64,000 bases of DNA from Annona cherimola (taxonomy: Eukaryota > Streptophyta > Magnoliopsida > Magnoliales > Annonaceae), in NCBI GenBank assembly GCA_030490835.1, contig CM059971.1, positions 41,464,012 through 41,528,011 on the forward strand, written 5' to 3'. The notes under the pieces were generated by a model, which saw only the letters and a program-made list of their open reading frames with translations, had not been told where the DNA came from and ran no database searches. The position numbers and the translations under genes are program-made. This document shows positions 23,701 through 35,000 of the stretch, piece by piece (position 1 is the first letter of the stretch; each line of letters starts with the position of its first letter).

Positions 23701-25588
23701 AAGAGCTCATAATCCACCCTAAACATCATTTCCTTTCACTTGAACCCTTAATTGCATACTTGCTATTAAATTCCCATTTAATATCCTAATTAAGGGATCA
23801 TAAATCCTCCATTAAGAGTTCATTATGAATCATATTTATGATTCATAAATTGAGTTAGAAAAATTAGATAAAATTGATTCAACTGAAGTGTGTACTTACT
23901 TGGATTGAGTAGCACTTAAACTAAACTTCTTAAGCTAATTTCCTTGGCTTAATTCCTCTTTTTCTTTTCTTTTTTCTTCCCTTGTTCTTGGCTTCAAACT
24001 TGATGGGAGAGGGGAACGTGCACAGCTGGAAAAGAGGGGGTCAAACTCCTTGAAATTTTTCTAACTTCTCATACCCATGCATATGGACGTCCTCCTTTAG
24101 AAGTAGCTGGAATTTTTAGCTTGTGGACCCCACTTGCCACATCATTTTGAGATTATTTTAATGTATACTTATCTCCTTTGCTGACATGTCAAATTTTGGT
24201 CTATTTAAATTACATTTTTCTTAAATAAAAATTTAACAATTATCCAATACATTAATCATCACCAAGCTGTCCACTTGATCACATCCCATGTAGCTGCTGC
24301 TTTTTCATTTTTTTCAATGATTTTTGCAGCCTTTTTAATGCATATTTATATACCCTAAAATGTAGGCTAATTAGGCATGCATTTAGCATTTTTAGAAGAT
24401 TAAAAAAATCAAATCATCAGCAGTTTGGACAGTCCACATTGCTGCTCTATCTTGCTGTCCATGTTCACGTCCCTGTTTCAGCTGCCTTTTTGAATTTTTT
24501 TCCAACAATTTGCAGCTTTAAATTAATTTACATTTAATTACCTAGTAATTAGCCTACTTAGGGTCAATTTAGGATAATTAAAAAAAATCACAAAGTCCCC
24601 AAAAGCTGCTATACCGTCCACATCTCCTTCATGCACCCTTGCTGTCCATTTCTTGATCTACTCTCAACGGTCCAGATCTGAGGCTTTTAACCATGAATTT
24701 TTACTTTAATTTCATGCACATTTATCCACATTAACTCACAGTTGACTTTAGGCATATATTTTATTAAAAAAATATTTCACAAAATCCAACTTAATGGACT
24801 GTTTGGACGTACATACCTGCAACATAAGCTATGCTCCTTTGAGCTACTTAATTCACCATTTATTTATGAGATAATTGCAGGGGTTTTTCTAGTTTTAGTA
24901 ATTCATAAAATACCCTACAATTTACCTCCTTTCGACACCTCAATTTTGGCTTTATTCATTTGATTATTTTACTTATTTTTAACATAAAGGCTAATCACTT
25001 TTTGGGATGAAAAGTCAAAATCATTGATCCCAATTTCGTGCAAGCCTAATCCCATCATCATTTGCAAGATCAAATCCTTTCATATCCTTGATCTCATAAT
25101 TTTAGCCGTCCATTTCAAATTTCATCTCAATCCAATCTTTCTAGCTCAAGTTATGATCGTTTTTAATTTTGGACGGTAATGATCAATTATCATCAAAATT
25201 TTTAAAATCTAATTTTCCCATGTGATTAAGCACGAAATTATGTACTACCCCTGAATTTTCATCTTAATCCACCTTAAGGCCATCAAGTTATGAATTTTTA
25301 AATATTTTCTCAACTTGGCTCTAGAATTAGCCTCCTCATCTCCATTAATCACATCATGAAATTTAACCAATTTTTCATTGCACGCTAATGTTTATCCATA
25401 ATCATTGTGTTACTTAAATCATATTAATCGACATTGTCTTAAATTGATCAATTTTAACAACATTCATAACCACTGACCTAATTGCAACAAGTCATAAAAA
25501 TGGCAAATAATTCATTTATAAATAAATCAATCATACATAAATCATTCAAATGCCTATACATGATTCCTACTTAGGTCAGGGTTTCACA
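20788..25588 (-). mobile_element. 3' LTR of Del-type element B (minus), with nested MITE
   Basis: A 4801-bp LTR (about 4.1 kb without the hAT MITE at 22981-23648 and its duplication). On the minus strand it starts TGTGAAACCCTGACC at 25588, directly after a polypurine tract, and ends with a variant GGGGGCACCACA at 20788. The PPT and the pol genes to the right make it a 3' LTR. The rest is AT-rich and non-coding. Confidence 0.9.
22981..23648. mobile_element. hAT-type MITE, TSD ATCATATC
   Basis: A 668-bp element with terminal inverted repeats TAGGGGTGCAACT...AGTTGCACCCCTA, flanked by a perfect 8-bp duplication ATCATATC (22973-22980 and 23649-23656). The TIR start TAGGG and the 8-bp TSD are diagnostic of hAT. 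The ends are GC-rich with CCCGA-type repeats, the core is very AT-rich, and near 23540-23610 there are TTAGGG-like runs. It has no transposase frame, so it depends on an autonomous hAT elsewhere. Confidence 0.93.
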
Positions 25589-25590
25589 AT

Positions 25591-25601
25591 TCTCCCCCCT
25601 T
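25591..25601 (-). other. Polypurine tract of element B
   Basis: The minus strand reads AAGGGGGGAGA immediately before AT and the LTR start TGTGAAACC. Same tract as at 12485. Confidence 0.88.
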
Positions 25602-25626
25602 ATAACAAGTTTAGTCCCGAAACCGT

Positions 25627-26173
25627 CTATTCTTTAAATAACTGGGGGTATTTCCTTTCTACTTCTTCCCTTAGTTCCCATGTAGCCTCACCTTCGGAAT
25701 ATCGGTTCCATTGAATCTTTACATATTCTATCTCTCTATTCCGAAGCTTCTGTACCTTATGATCCAAGATTCTAATTGGTCTTTCCTCATAGTTCAGATG
25801 ATCTTGGATCGGTAGATTTTCTGCTACCAGTACATGGGTCGGATCTGCTACATATTTCTTAAGAATGGAAATATGAAAAACATTGTGCACTAAGGCTAGT
25901 GCCAGAGGTAAAGCAATCCTATAAGCCAACTTTTCAATCTTCTCCAACACTTCAAATGGTCCAATATACCTGGGATTCAGCTTACCCCTTTTTCCGAATC
26001 TTGTAACTCCTTTGAATGGCGTGACTTTTATAAATACATGCTCGCCAACTTGAATATTCAAATTCTTTCTTTTGCAACCTGTGTAACTCTTTTACCGACT
26101 CTGGGCTGTGAATATACACTGGCGAATAACTTGTACTTTGTCTACCATTCTCTGAGATAAATCTGGGGCTAGC
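25627..26173 (-). pseudogene. Integrase C-terminal domain and chromodomain of element B
   Basis: The 3' end of pol. The minus frame 26061-25627 reads VGEHVFIKVTPFKGVTRFGK, RYIGPFEVLE and ALVHNVFHISILKKYV, the GPY/F-type integrase C terminus. A chromodomain-like stretch follows (PIRILDHKVQKLRNREIEYV then WNRYSEGEATWEL) and the frame ends with a stop. The chromodomain assigns the element to the chromoviruses, and this arrangement is typical of Del/Tekay. A frameshift near 26060 joins it to the preceding segment (VKELHRLQKKEF). It is separated from the rest of integrase by the solo LTR inserted at 26179. Confidence 0.9.
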
Positions 26174-26178
26174 TTCTT

Positions 26179-28315
26179 GTGAAACCCCGATCTTAGACAC
26201 GTGCATAAAACCCTAGGGTTGTAAACCCTAGGTAATATATTTGAAAAATATACATTCATAAGTATGAAATATGTAGGAATAGAGGTTAAAATAATTATTT
26301 ATGAAAATCGGATGAATAGTGAACGTGAATAGTGCATGTGAATAGTAACCCTGGATTAAGACACGTGATTAAGAGTTAATCACTTGGATTAACTTAATCA
26401 CAAAAAGACAAAAAAGGAGATTTAATCACTACAAGACAAAATAGCATTACTTTTTGTTATTTTAATCCAATTTTGGATTTTTGTGGAAAAATAAAGAAAA
26501 ATTCATAAGTTGCAATCCGGGCATCGGAATTCGATGAAATGTTTTATAGATAGTTAAAAATTCATGATGAACATGATGAATGGGTTAAGATGTGATGAAA
26601 ATCACAAATCAAGGGTCAAGATGACATGTCAAATGAAGATAAAAAAGTAACCCAACTTTACATTAATTAACTTTTGACTTTTTATTTAAAATAAATAATT
26701 AAAAAATAAAAAAATAATTAATTAAAAGGCAGCTACTGCAGGGGCTGGAGCAGGCTAGGGTGGCTGGAGGTTTGAACATGATCAATGGTCCATGATCAAC
26801 CTCATCTTCAATCAACGACTAAGATTTATTTAGCCTAAATTAATTAATTTTAAAAATAAAAAAATAAATAAAAAATAGGGCTGCATAGGGTGGCTGGAGC
26901 AGGCATAGGGTGGGAAGCTCTTGGCACAAAGTAATTTTCAAAATTAAAAAGAAATACCAATTTATAATTAAATACCTCAAAGCTAGGGGTAAATTCTAAA
27001 TTCTTGAAAAATGCAACACTATAAATATGGTAGCAGGGTAAACGTCCAAGGCCATCAAAACCCAGCTCCATCAGTAACTGCTACAATAATCTGCTACAGT
27101 GATTTGCTACAGTGAAAAGCGTGATTTTGGGAAAAAATTGAGATTTATTTTTATATATTTATGAGGATATATGGATGGAATTTTTAAAGGATTTATGGAT
27201 AAAAATCCATCTAAGGAGGTAATGACCAAGTATATTTATAAGATTAACCTCTATAGAAATGAAGTAATGGATGATTATAAAGCATGCATGGAAAGTAAAT
27301 TAAGATATGAAATGATATAGATAAAATATCATTTTTCCTTGTGTAGGAAAAGAAAAGAAAAAGGTGGAGGACACAGACTGAGGAGGTAAGCAAGCTATAT
27401 GCTTTCTAAAATATTTCTAAATGATTGCAAATTGTTTCTCACATGTTTTATGAATTTATTTGAGGATGGTCATTCCTATAATACTTTACCTGAAATGATT
27501 GCTAACTGCTTGTTAAATTATTTTCAAAATGATTTATCAAGTTTTATGGAGCATGTCATGTGGGCATATGTGTATGTTCATGGTGCATAAGGAAGAGGCT
27601 TTGGTGGAGGTAGTAAGCGGATCAGAGGGTCCCCCTTCACTATTGCCAAGTCGCAAGGGCTGTGTGCCGCCGGCGTCCTCCCAAAGGTTGGAGGCACAAG
27701 GAAAGTCACGAATGAGTGAATGCATTACATTCTCATGAAATGCATGAAAAGGTTTCTGTCCCATTGGTAATTGATCACTTGGTAAGTGTCTCCTACCGAA
27801 TGGGGAGAAATGCATTTGAATGAAAGGAAAATGTTTACTTGCTAAAGAAAAAGGCTTGCTTACTGAGTATTATTACTCATATGTGTTTTCAAAATGACAA
27901 ACAGGCTCTGGAGCTGACTCTTAAAGGATGCCAGGTAGAAATGGCCTGCAAATTTAATTGCAGTTATATGTATGCGTCCAAAGGGACAAATGTATGGTAA
28001 TCATGTTGAAGACATGTTTTATGGATATTACACACATGATTGTACTTATGTGAATTTTTTTAATAAAAAGAAGATATGAATGGTTTTATGATGATATGGA
28101 TGAGTTTATTATGAATTGAATGGTTTTTATGATGATATGGATGAGTTTATTATGAATATTGTGTATGCTTAAGTGGCGAATGAAAAGAAAAAAATTTGGA
28201 CGAGATCCAATTAAGAACCCGCCGCGTGGTTAGGGCAACAATCGTGACTCACATTTACCAATCGACAAGATCCCGGAGTAAGGACAAATATGATGCCTCG
28301 GTTCAGGGCGCCACA
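26179..28315 (+). mobile_element. Solo Del-type LTR, TSD CTTCT, inside integrase
   Basis: A 2137-bp LTR starting TGTGAAACCCCGATC and ending CAGGGCGCCACA, flanked by perfect CTTCT duplications (26174-26178 and 28316-28320). It splits the integrase frame of element B, which is recovered on the other side. It is a shorter subfamily than the neighbouring LTRs. A TATAAATA box lies at 27020-27027 and a ~40-bp direct duplication at 28081-28156. The open frames inside are short and unconvincing. Confidence 0.93.
27020..27027 (+). promoter_or_regulatory. TATA box of solo LTR
   Basis: TATAAATA about 840 bp into the LTR, in the LTR sense direction, a plausible U3/R boundary marker. Confidence 0.55.
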
Positions 28316-28320
28316 CTTCT

Positions 28321-29256
28321 TTTCTCTAACTTCATCCCAGTTCAATGGCGTTCGACATCGCCGTCCATACAATGCCTCAAATAGTGTCATTTGAATACTA
28401 GCCTGATAGCTATTATTATACGCAAACTGAGCTATAGGTACGTATTCATCCCACGAACCACCAAACTCCAAAGTACACATACGGAGCATGTCCTCAATGA
28501 TCTGATTGACTCACTCCATTTGTCCATCTGTTTGGGGATGAAAAGCGGCACTAAACTTGAGTTGGATGCCTAGGGTTTCGTGCAAATTTTTCCAAAATCG
28601 AGATGTGAATGTCGCGTCTCGATTGGAAACTATTGACTTAAGCACACCATGAAGTCGTGCTATTTCCTTATAGTAGACTTTGGATAATCTTTCTGCTGGG
28701 TATGTTCTCTTTATGGGTATAAAATGAGCAACTTTAGACAACCGATCTACTATTACCCATATAGAATCATTCTCAGTCTGAGTCTTAGGTAGTCCTTCAA
28801 TAAAATCCATCGTAATATCATCCCATTTCCATTCAGGAACTTCCAAGGATTGTAATTTTTCAAATACCCTTGGTGATCAGCTTTCACCCTTTGGCAAGTT
28901 AGGCACTTAGTTACATATTCAATGATCTCTCTCTTCATGTTATTCCACTAATATGCTTTCTCGAGATCCTGATACATCTTGGTGCTTCCTGGATGAATAG
29001 AAAATGGTGAAAAATGCTCCTCTTTAAGAATTTGCTCCTTCAACTCAGCTGTATTAGGTATGCATAGATGACCTTTGTACCGATACATACCTTGTTCATC
29101 AACAAAAAATTCAGTCAACCCCTTCTTCTTCATTTTCTCCACATGGGCATATAGGTCTGTATCTTTTTGCTGCGCAGTTTTAATCGGCTCAAATAATGAT
29201 GATTGTATGTACATTTGTGATAGCCTTGTTTGAACTCCAGGTGGACATACAATCAA
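28321..29256 (-). pseudogene. Integrase zinc-binding and catalytic core of element B
   Basis: Broken minus frames together cover most of integrase. At 29256-28900 there is an H-H-C-C region (EEHFSPFSIHPGS then CLTCQRVKADHQG). At 28846-28511 the catalytic core reads DDITMDFIEGLPKT, VDRLSKVAHFIP, SNRDATFTSRFW and HPQTDGQME, supplying the D, D and E positions of a DD35E fold. At 28489-28321 it continues with WDEYVPIAQFAYNNSYQ and YGRRCRTPLNWDEV before the solo LTR. A stop after DLEKAY, a frameshift near 28850 and a stop near 28510 show it is dead. Confidence 0.9.
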
Positions 29257-30038
29257 CTCTAACTGTCTTATTTCCTAAAGAAACCCTTCCTACTTTGTGA
29301 TAAGGTGCGTTATGCTGACATTTCTGCTCAATGCATCAGCTACTACGTTTGCCTTACCTGGATGATATAGTATCTCCAAATCATATTCCTTTAATAACTC
29401 GAGTCATCTCCTTTGCCTCATGTTCAACTCCTTTTGAGTGAAAATATACTTAAGGCTCTTGTGATCTGTATAAATTTTGCACCTAGTACCATACAGGTAA
29501 TGTCTTCATATTTTTAAGGCAAACACCACTGCTACTAATTCTAAATCATGAGTGGGGTAGCTTACCTCATTGAGCTTCAATTGTCGTGATACATAAGCTA
29601 TCACCTTTCGTCTCTGCATCAACACACAACCCAAACCCTTTCTTGAAGCATCACTATAAACCACAAAACCTTCATTTCCTTCGGGTAGGTTAGGATAGGT
29701 ACTTGTACCAACTGTTGTTTCAACTCCTGAAAACTGCGCTCACATTCCTCAGACCATACATACCTGACTCCTTTACGAGTTAATCTTGTTAATGGGGCTG
29801 ATAACTGAGAAAATCCTTCAACAAACCTTTTGTAATACCCTGCTGACTCAAGAAAACTTCGAATTTCTGTGATGGTTGTCGGCCTTTGCCATTTCAAAAT
29901 TGCCTCAATCTTCTAAGGATCAACATGAATTCCTTTTTCTGATATTATATGACCCAGAAATCCTACTTGCTTCAACCAAAATTCACATTTCTTTAGCTTA
30001 GCATACAATTTCTCTTTCCCCAACCTTTCCAATACCTT
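29257..30038 (-). pseudogene. RT connection and RNase H region of element B
   Basis: The minus frame 29897-29619 reads [20 protein letters not shown], then [20 protein letters not shown] and [14 protein letters not shown], the connection between reverse transcriptase and RNase H in Ty3/gypsy pol. RNase H (29618-29257) is traceable only in pieces with several stops. The + strand fragment at 40001-40591 covers the same part of a sister copy and aligns well with it. Confidence 0.88.
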
Positions 30039-30660
30039 TCACAAATAAAACTCATGTTCTTTCTCTATTTTAGAATAAATCAGAACATCGTCAATAAATA
30101 CCACCACAAATTGATCAAGATAGTCCCAAAATACCCTATTCATCATATCCATGAATACAACAGGGGCATTAGTGAGCCCAAAAGGCATCGCTAAAAACTC
30201 ATAATGTTCATACCTAGTTTGAAAGCTATTTTTTGAACATCGGTAGGACATATTCTCAATTGATGATACCATGACAGTAAATCAATCTTAGAAAAAGTTG
30301 TAGCTCCTTGCAATTGATCAAACAAATCATCAATCCTAGGCAATGGATATATATTCTTCACTGTAACCTTGTTTAATTCTCTATAATCAATACACAATCT
30401 CAAACTTCCATCCTTCTTCCTTACAAATAATACTGTAGCTCCCCAGGGTGATACACTGGGTCTGATAAAACCTTTATCTAATAGCTCCTGTATTTGAGTC
30501 CTTAGCTCATTCATTTCAGTCGGTGCCATTATGTATGGAGTCTTCAATATTGGAGTTGTACCTGGTATGATGTCTATAGTCATATCCATTTCTCTTTGCG
30601 GAGGTAATGTGGTTAATTCCTTTGAAAATACATCAGGAAATTCTCTAACCACAGGGATTT
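30039..30660 (-). pseudogene. Reverse transcriptase of element B
   Basis: The minus frame 30652-30191 reads [59 protein letters not shown] and [15 protein letters not shown], the palm and fingers motifs of Ty3/gypsy RT. After a frameshift the frame at 30272-30039 reads [20 protein letters not shown] and [12 protein letters not shown], with the catalytic FIDD box intact. It would copy the RNA into cDNA in the particle; the frameshift makes this copy non-functional. Confidence 0.93.
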
Positions 30661-31156
30661 GATTTATTTATACCTCCGCACCTTTCTCCATATTAACTGA
30701 TACCAGATAAGCTTGGCATCTTTGGCGGATCATTTTGACCGCTTTTATGGACTATATTAATATCGTAGAATTTTCAGGTTGTCTTAGCTTTCCAATAGCT
30801 ATTTCTTTTCCTGGGGCCGCTTCAAATTATACCTTCTTATTTTTACAATCAATCGTAGCTCCCCATTGACTTAGCCAATCCATACCCAATATCACATCAA
30901 ATTCCGTCATAGGTAATAAGATCAAGTTGGCTTCTAAAATCAACGATCCTATCCTAATTTGTCATGCTTTGCATACTTGGCTAGTACTAGCTAATATATA
31001 TACAGGGGATTCTACGTGGATTATCTCATTGATTTTCTCTACCGATAGTGTATGGGTGGCCACATATTAGCATGCTATGAATGAGTGACTAGAACTAGAA
31101 GCAAACAAAGCAACTGCCAAATTTCCTAAAATATAAACCGTACCTATGACCACCTT
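30661..31156 (-). pseudogene. Aspartic protease region of element B, active-site Asp lost
   Basis: The minus strand between gag and RT reads VYILGNLAVALFASSSSHSF and later LPMTEFDVILGMDWLS, the start and the ILGMDWL end of a chromovirus protease. The usual active site is DSG or DTG preceded by LF or LI; here the triad position reads ASS, so the catalytic aspartate is missing. Several stops (near 31065, 30960 and 30830) also interrupt it. Confidence 0.8.
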
Positions 31157-32026
31157 CTACTCGTATTCCTGAGACTTTATTCGAGTCAAAGCATGCACAT
31201 GTACCGGATTCATGGTAGTTCCCTGCTTATTCGCTGTTCCGGGTATTCTGAGTTGTGCGGGTCTTCCACGTCCTTGTGACGTTTGTGCCTTATTCAGACA
31301 GTTCGGAGTGATATGTCCTATTTGGTCACAAGTATAACATTTAGGGTGTGTTTGACAATTAAAAAAACATGTTAAGTTAAAACTTTTTAATCTAAAACTT
31401 TTCATTTTCCACAACTATCATATTTTTTAATCATTTTTTCACATTTTTCTACTTTTCAATCATTACTACACAATTATCCACACAACTAACCTATCAATTT
31501 TAATTTTATCCTCTTCACTACTCGTCATTACCCCTATCATATCACATCATTTGATAACTTTTACTTTCCAAAACTTTTCATTAAAAGTTTTATTCATTCC
31601 CAAACACACTCTTAATGACCTTTACTTTACCCGCTCTGCATTCCTTGGCTACATGGTCTACTTACCCACATTTATAGCACCAATTCGAGCCTTTTAAACA
31701 CTCGCCTACATGTCGCCTTTGACATTTTCTGCAGAAAGGCGGGAGTTTCTTCTTTGGGGCTCCTCTTCCTTTCTTCACATTTCCTTTCTTAGCCCTTTCT
31801 TTCCCCGGTTCAGCTTCCTTTGTTCCAAAGCTGAACATATTTGACCCAAGTCTTAATTCATGTGTTCTTAATGCCTCAATATACAATGCTCTTGCCCTCT
31901 CAAGACTTGAAGTATAATCCATAATTAGTAAAGGGGCAAGGCTTTCTCTGAGGTACGACCTTAGTCCTTATTAAAATCTTTGTGCCTTATTTTCTGGCAC
32001 ATTGGCAATCCAAGGCACATACCTGA
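31157..32026 (-). pseudogene. Gag C-terminal part with zinc knuckles, split by MITE
   Basis: Minus frames 31922-31662 and 31414-31157 represent gag: SSLERARALYIEALRTHELR, then the cysteine motifs CRKCQRRHVGEC and CYKCG, then after the MITE CYTCDQIGHITPNC, a classic CCHC knuckle (CX2CX4HX4C) for RNA packaging. The reading frame is continuous across the MITE if one removes it and one copy of its TTA duplication. The N-terminal side is cut by the + strand LTR at 32027; just before that, RYVPWIANVPENKAQRF still resembles the gag core. A double stop lies near 31965. Confidence 0.85.
31344..31611. mobile_element. Tourist-like (PIF/Harbinger) MITE, TSD TTA
   Basis: A 268-bp AT-rich element with terminal inverted repeats GGGTGTGTTTG and CAAACACACTC (one mismatch), flanked by the 3-bp duplication TTA (31341-31343 and 31612-31614). 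TSD and TIR are those of Tourist MITEs. Its inner arms (AAAACTTTT motifs) are also inverted. It interrupts gag between two zinc-binding motifs and carries no transposase. Confidence 0.92.
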
Positions 32027-35000
32027 TGTGAAACTCAGACCCAAGTAAGTTTTATTTATATGCAATTGACATATAAATATGAATCAAGTATAATTTAGTA
32101 GAATTATGAATGATTTCCTTTGCAATATTGATGATTTATTGCAATTAGGGCAAATGATTATGAATGATCAATATAAGCCGATATGGGTCAATGTGATTAA
32201 AGAGGCTTAATGAGGATTAGGGAATGTGATTATATTGAGGATAATTGCCTTATATATTATGGGTTAACTAATGGAGATTATGTTGTTAATTATGGATTAA
32301 AGGTAGCAAATGCTAGAAAATCCATAACTCAATGCCGGTAAGGCGGATTAAGATGAAAATTGAAAGGTAAGCACATAATTTTGTGCTTAATCTTATGGAA
32401 ATGATGGATTATGAAAATAAGGATGAAATTAGGGTGAAAATTGATCATCACCGTCCAAAAATTCAAATGGTCATAACTTGAGCTAGAAAAGTCAGATTGA
32501 GATAAAATTTGAAACGAACGGTTAAAATTATGAGATCCATGCAATGAGAGGCTTGGATTAAGATAATGATGATGGGATATTGGTTGCACGAAAATGGGTG
32601 TACAATTATTGATCTTTTTTGCACCAAAAAGTAAGCTTGTGTTTATGTTAAAGAGAGGTGATTAATTATATTTTTAGTGGCAAAAATGAGATGTCAAAAG
32701 GAGATAATGACACAAGGATTTTATGAATTATTTACGGTAATAAAATTCATAATAAAATCAAGTGCTTAATGGCACAATTTAATGGCTAATGGATTAGCTC
32801 AAAGGAGCATGAAATAGGTGGCATGAAATGGACGTCTAAATGGGCTATTTACATGATATTTTTAATTTTTAAAAATTACAAAATATGTAATTAAGTGAGC
32901 TACATGACAAGGGCAGTTAACGGGATTGATTTTGGATGAATTTTGTGGCAAGAAAATGCCACAAAGTCAATGATAAGTGGACCCCACCAAAGTGGACAAC
33001 AACATGTAGCTGTCAAGTTATTGGAATTTCAGATCAAAACTACTTGATTTGATATAAATTCAAGATTCTGAGAATTCCGTTTGCCTGAATTCAACATTAT
33101 GGACAGCTTAAGGAATAAATCAAGATAAATGTTAAATTCCAGGTTTTGTGATGGAATTTAACTTATAATGGGATATAAACAAGTATCATAAGTGATTATG
33201 AGGATTTAACCTATTAGAGGTGGGTTTTAGAAAGGATGGAACTTAGGGTTACGTATAAGACCCAATTTCCATGTTTTGTTGTTGAAAATGATAAATAGAT
33301 TATGTGAAGCATTAAAATGCAAAAATGCATAAAAATATGATGGAAAACCTAAGGAATATAATTATTTGAAGACGATGCAAATAAATGAAATGTTATTTTC
33401 ATTTATTTAGGCAAAGGTAAGGAAAAGAATGGAAGGAAAGGGATTATGACGATTTCAGGTAAGCAAGCGAACTTTTCAAATCATTTATTTCTCCTTATGT
33501 GCTTAAATGATTTATGATGTTATGTTGATATTTTTATGAGTATGTTTTAACAAACGGGCAAGCAAAAATTTTAGAAATTGATGGCTTTAATGTAAAGCCA
33601 CATGTTTTGAAAATGACGGCTTTAATGAAAAGTCGTAAATTTTGAAAAAAGATGGCTTAAGGAAAAGCCTCAAGGTTTGCTTCATGATAAGCAAGAAACA
33701 TTTTTCTTAAGATAAATGTTTACCACAAGTGTTGTCATGGATTGGCAATGTTTTATGTTAATGAAATTGAGAAATTTGCTTATGAGTAAGCAAGTTCTCC
33801 ATGATATTAATTTTAACGAATTTTATATTTTATGCTGATGATTTTAAGAATTTTCTTTTAAGTAAGCAAGTTCTATATGATGTTGTTTTCAAGGACTATT
33901 ATAAGAAAAAGGAAATTTTGCCCTTTTTCACAAAGAAATATTATCAGATAAGTTTTCAGTTCTCTTATGATGTTTTATGATAAATGATTAAACTTATAGA
34001 AGAAAAAGATTAGTTTTCTATGTCATGATATTTAATTATAAATGATAATTTGGACATAGCCCGTATGTTTTGAAATGATATTCAAAAAGTTTTAATTTCC
34101 TTTAGACAAGGAAATCTATGATGGAAATGTTTTGAAAAATGTTTATACTAATGTTGTTGAATAGGATTTAAGGATGACCAACCTAATAAGTGAGTTCATA
34201 AAATGGTTTAATTTCAGGTTACTAAATAACATGCAAAAGACTGTGCAATTCCCCTTTTATGTAAAAATAGTGTAATAGATATGTGGACAATAATCTAATT
34301 TTTAGGTTGTGGAAAAGGGGATGGTATAATTGCATAACTTTTGTAAGCAAAAGGCCCTGAAATGGAAACTAAGAAAATATTGGGGAAATATATGGTTTAT
34401 TTTTGGAAATCCAAAAGTTTTGAATTTCTTCTATTATAAGGGTTTTTAAGATATATTGTTTCTCAAACATTTCAAATATTTATCAAAATATTTTACTTAA
34501 ATCTAAAAGAATTTAAGGAAGGTCATCCTAAAATTAGATTTCAAATGACAACTTATTTAAAGTGGGTGCACTCACTTTACAAGTTGACACGGACTATGGT
34601 CTTTGATGTGTTTTTGAAAATAATTTTATTAAAGGCATAGACTTCGGTCTGTGATGTTTTAAAGTTATGGATGCAGACTGAGGTCTGTGATCCCAATTTT
34701 AAAGGATACGGGTTGCGGTCTGTAATACTTTAAACCAAACGGACTGTTGTCCGTCAAGATGATGTATGGTGCACCAGTACAAGGAATAGGCCGGTTGTAG
34801 AGCATGGTTGGGATGACTGGGGTCAACTCTACATAAGGCCAAGTCGCTAAGGGATGACAGGAGTGCCAGCGGCGCCCTCCCTGAGATGGGAGCAGGATAA
34901 AGGAACAGCCGCCTGGCTAGCGTGCTGTTAAGGATTTTCTTCCAAAAGGTAGTATTATCACTTGCTAAGTGTCACTACTGGATGGAGAGAAATGCATTTG

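Noticed and set aside
20788..25588. Solo LTR rather than the 3' LTR of element B
   Set aside because: A polypurine tract and pol in the right orientation adjoin its start, so it is a 3' LTR.
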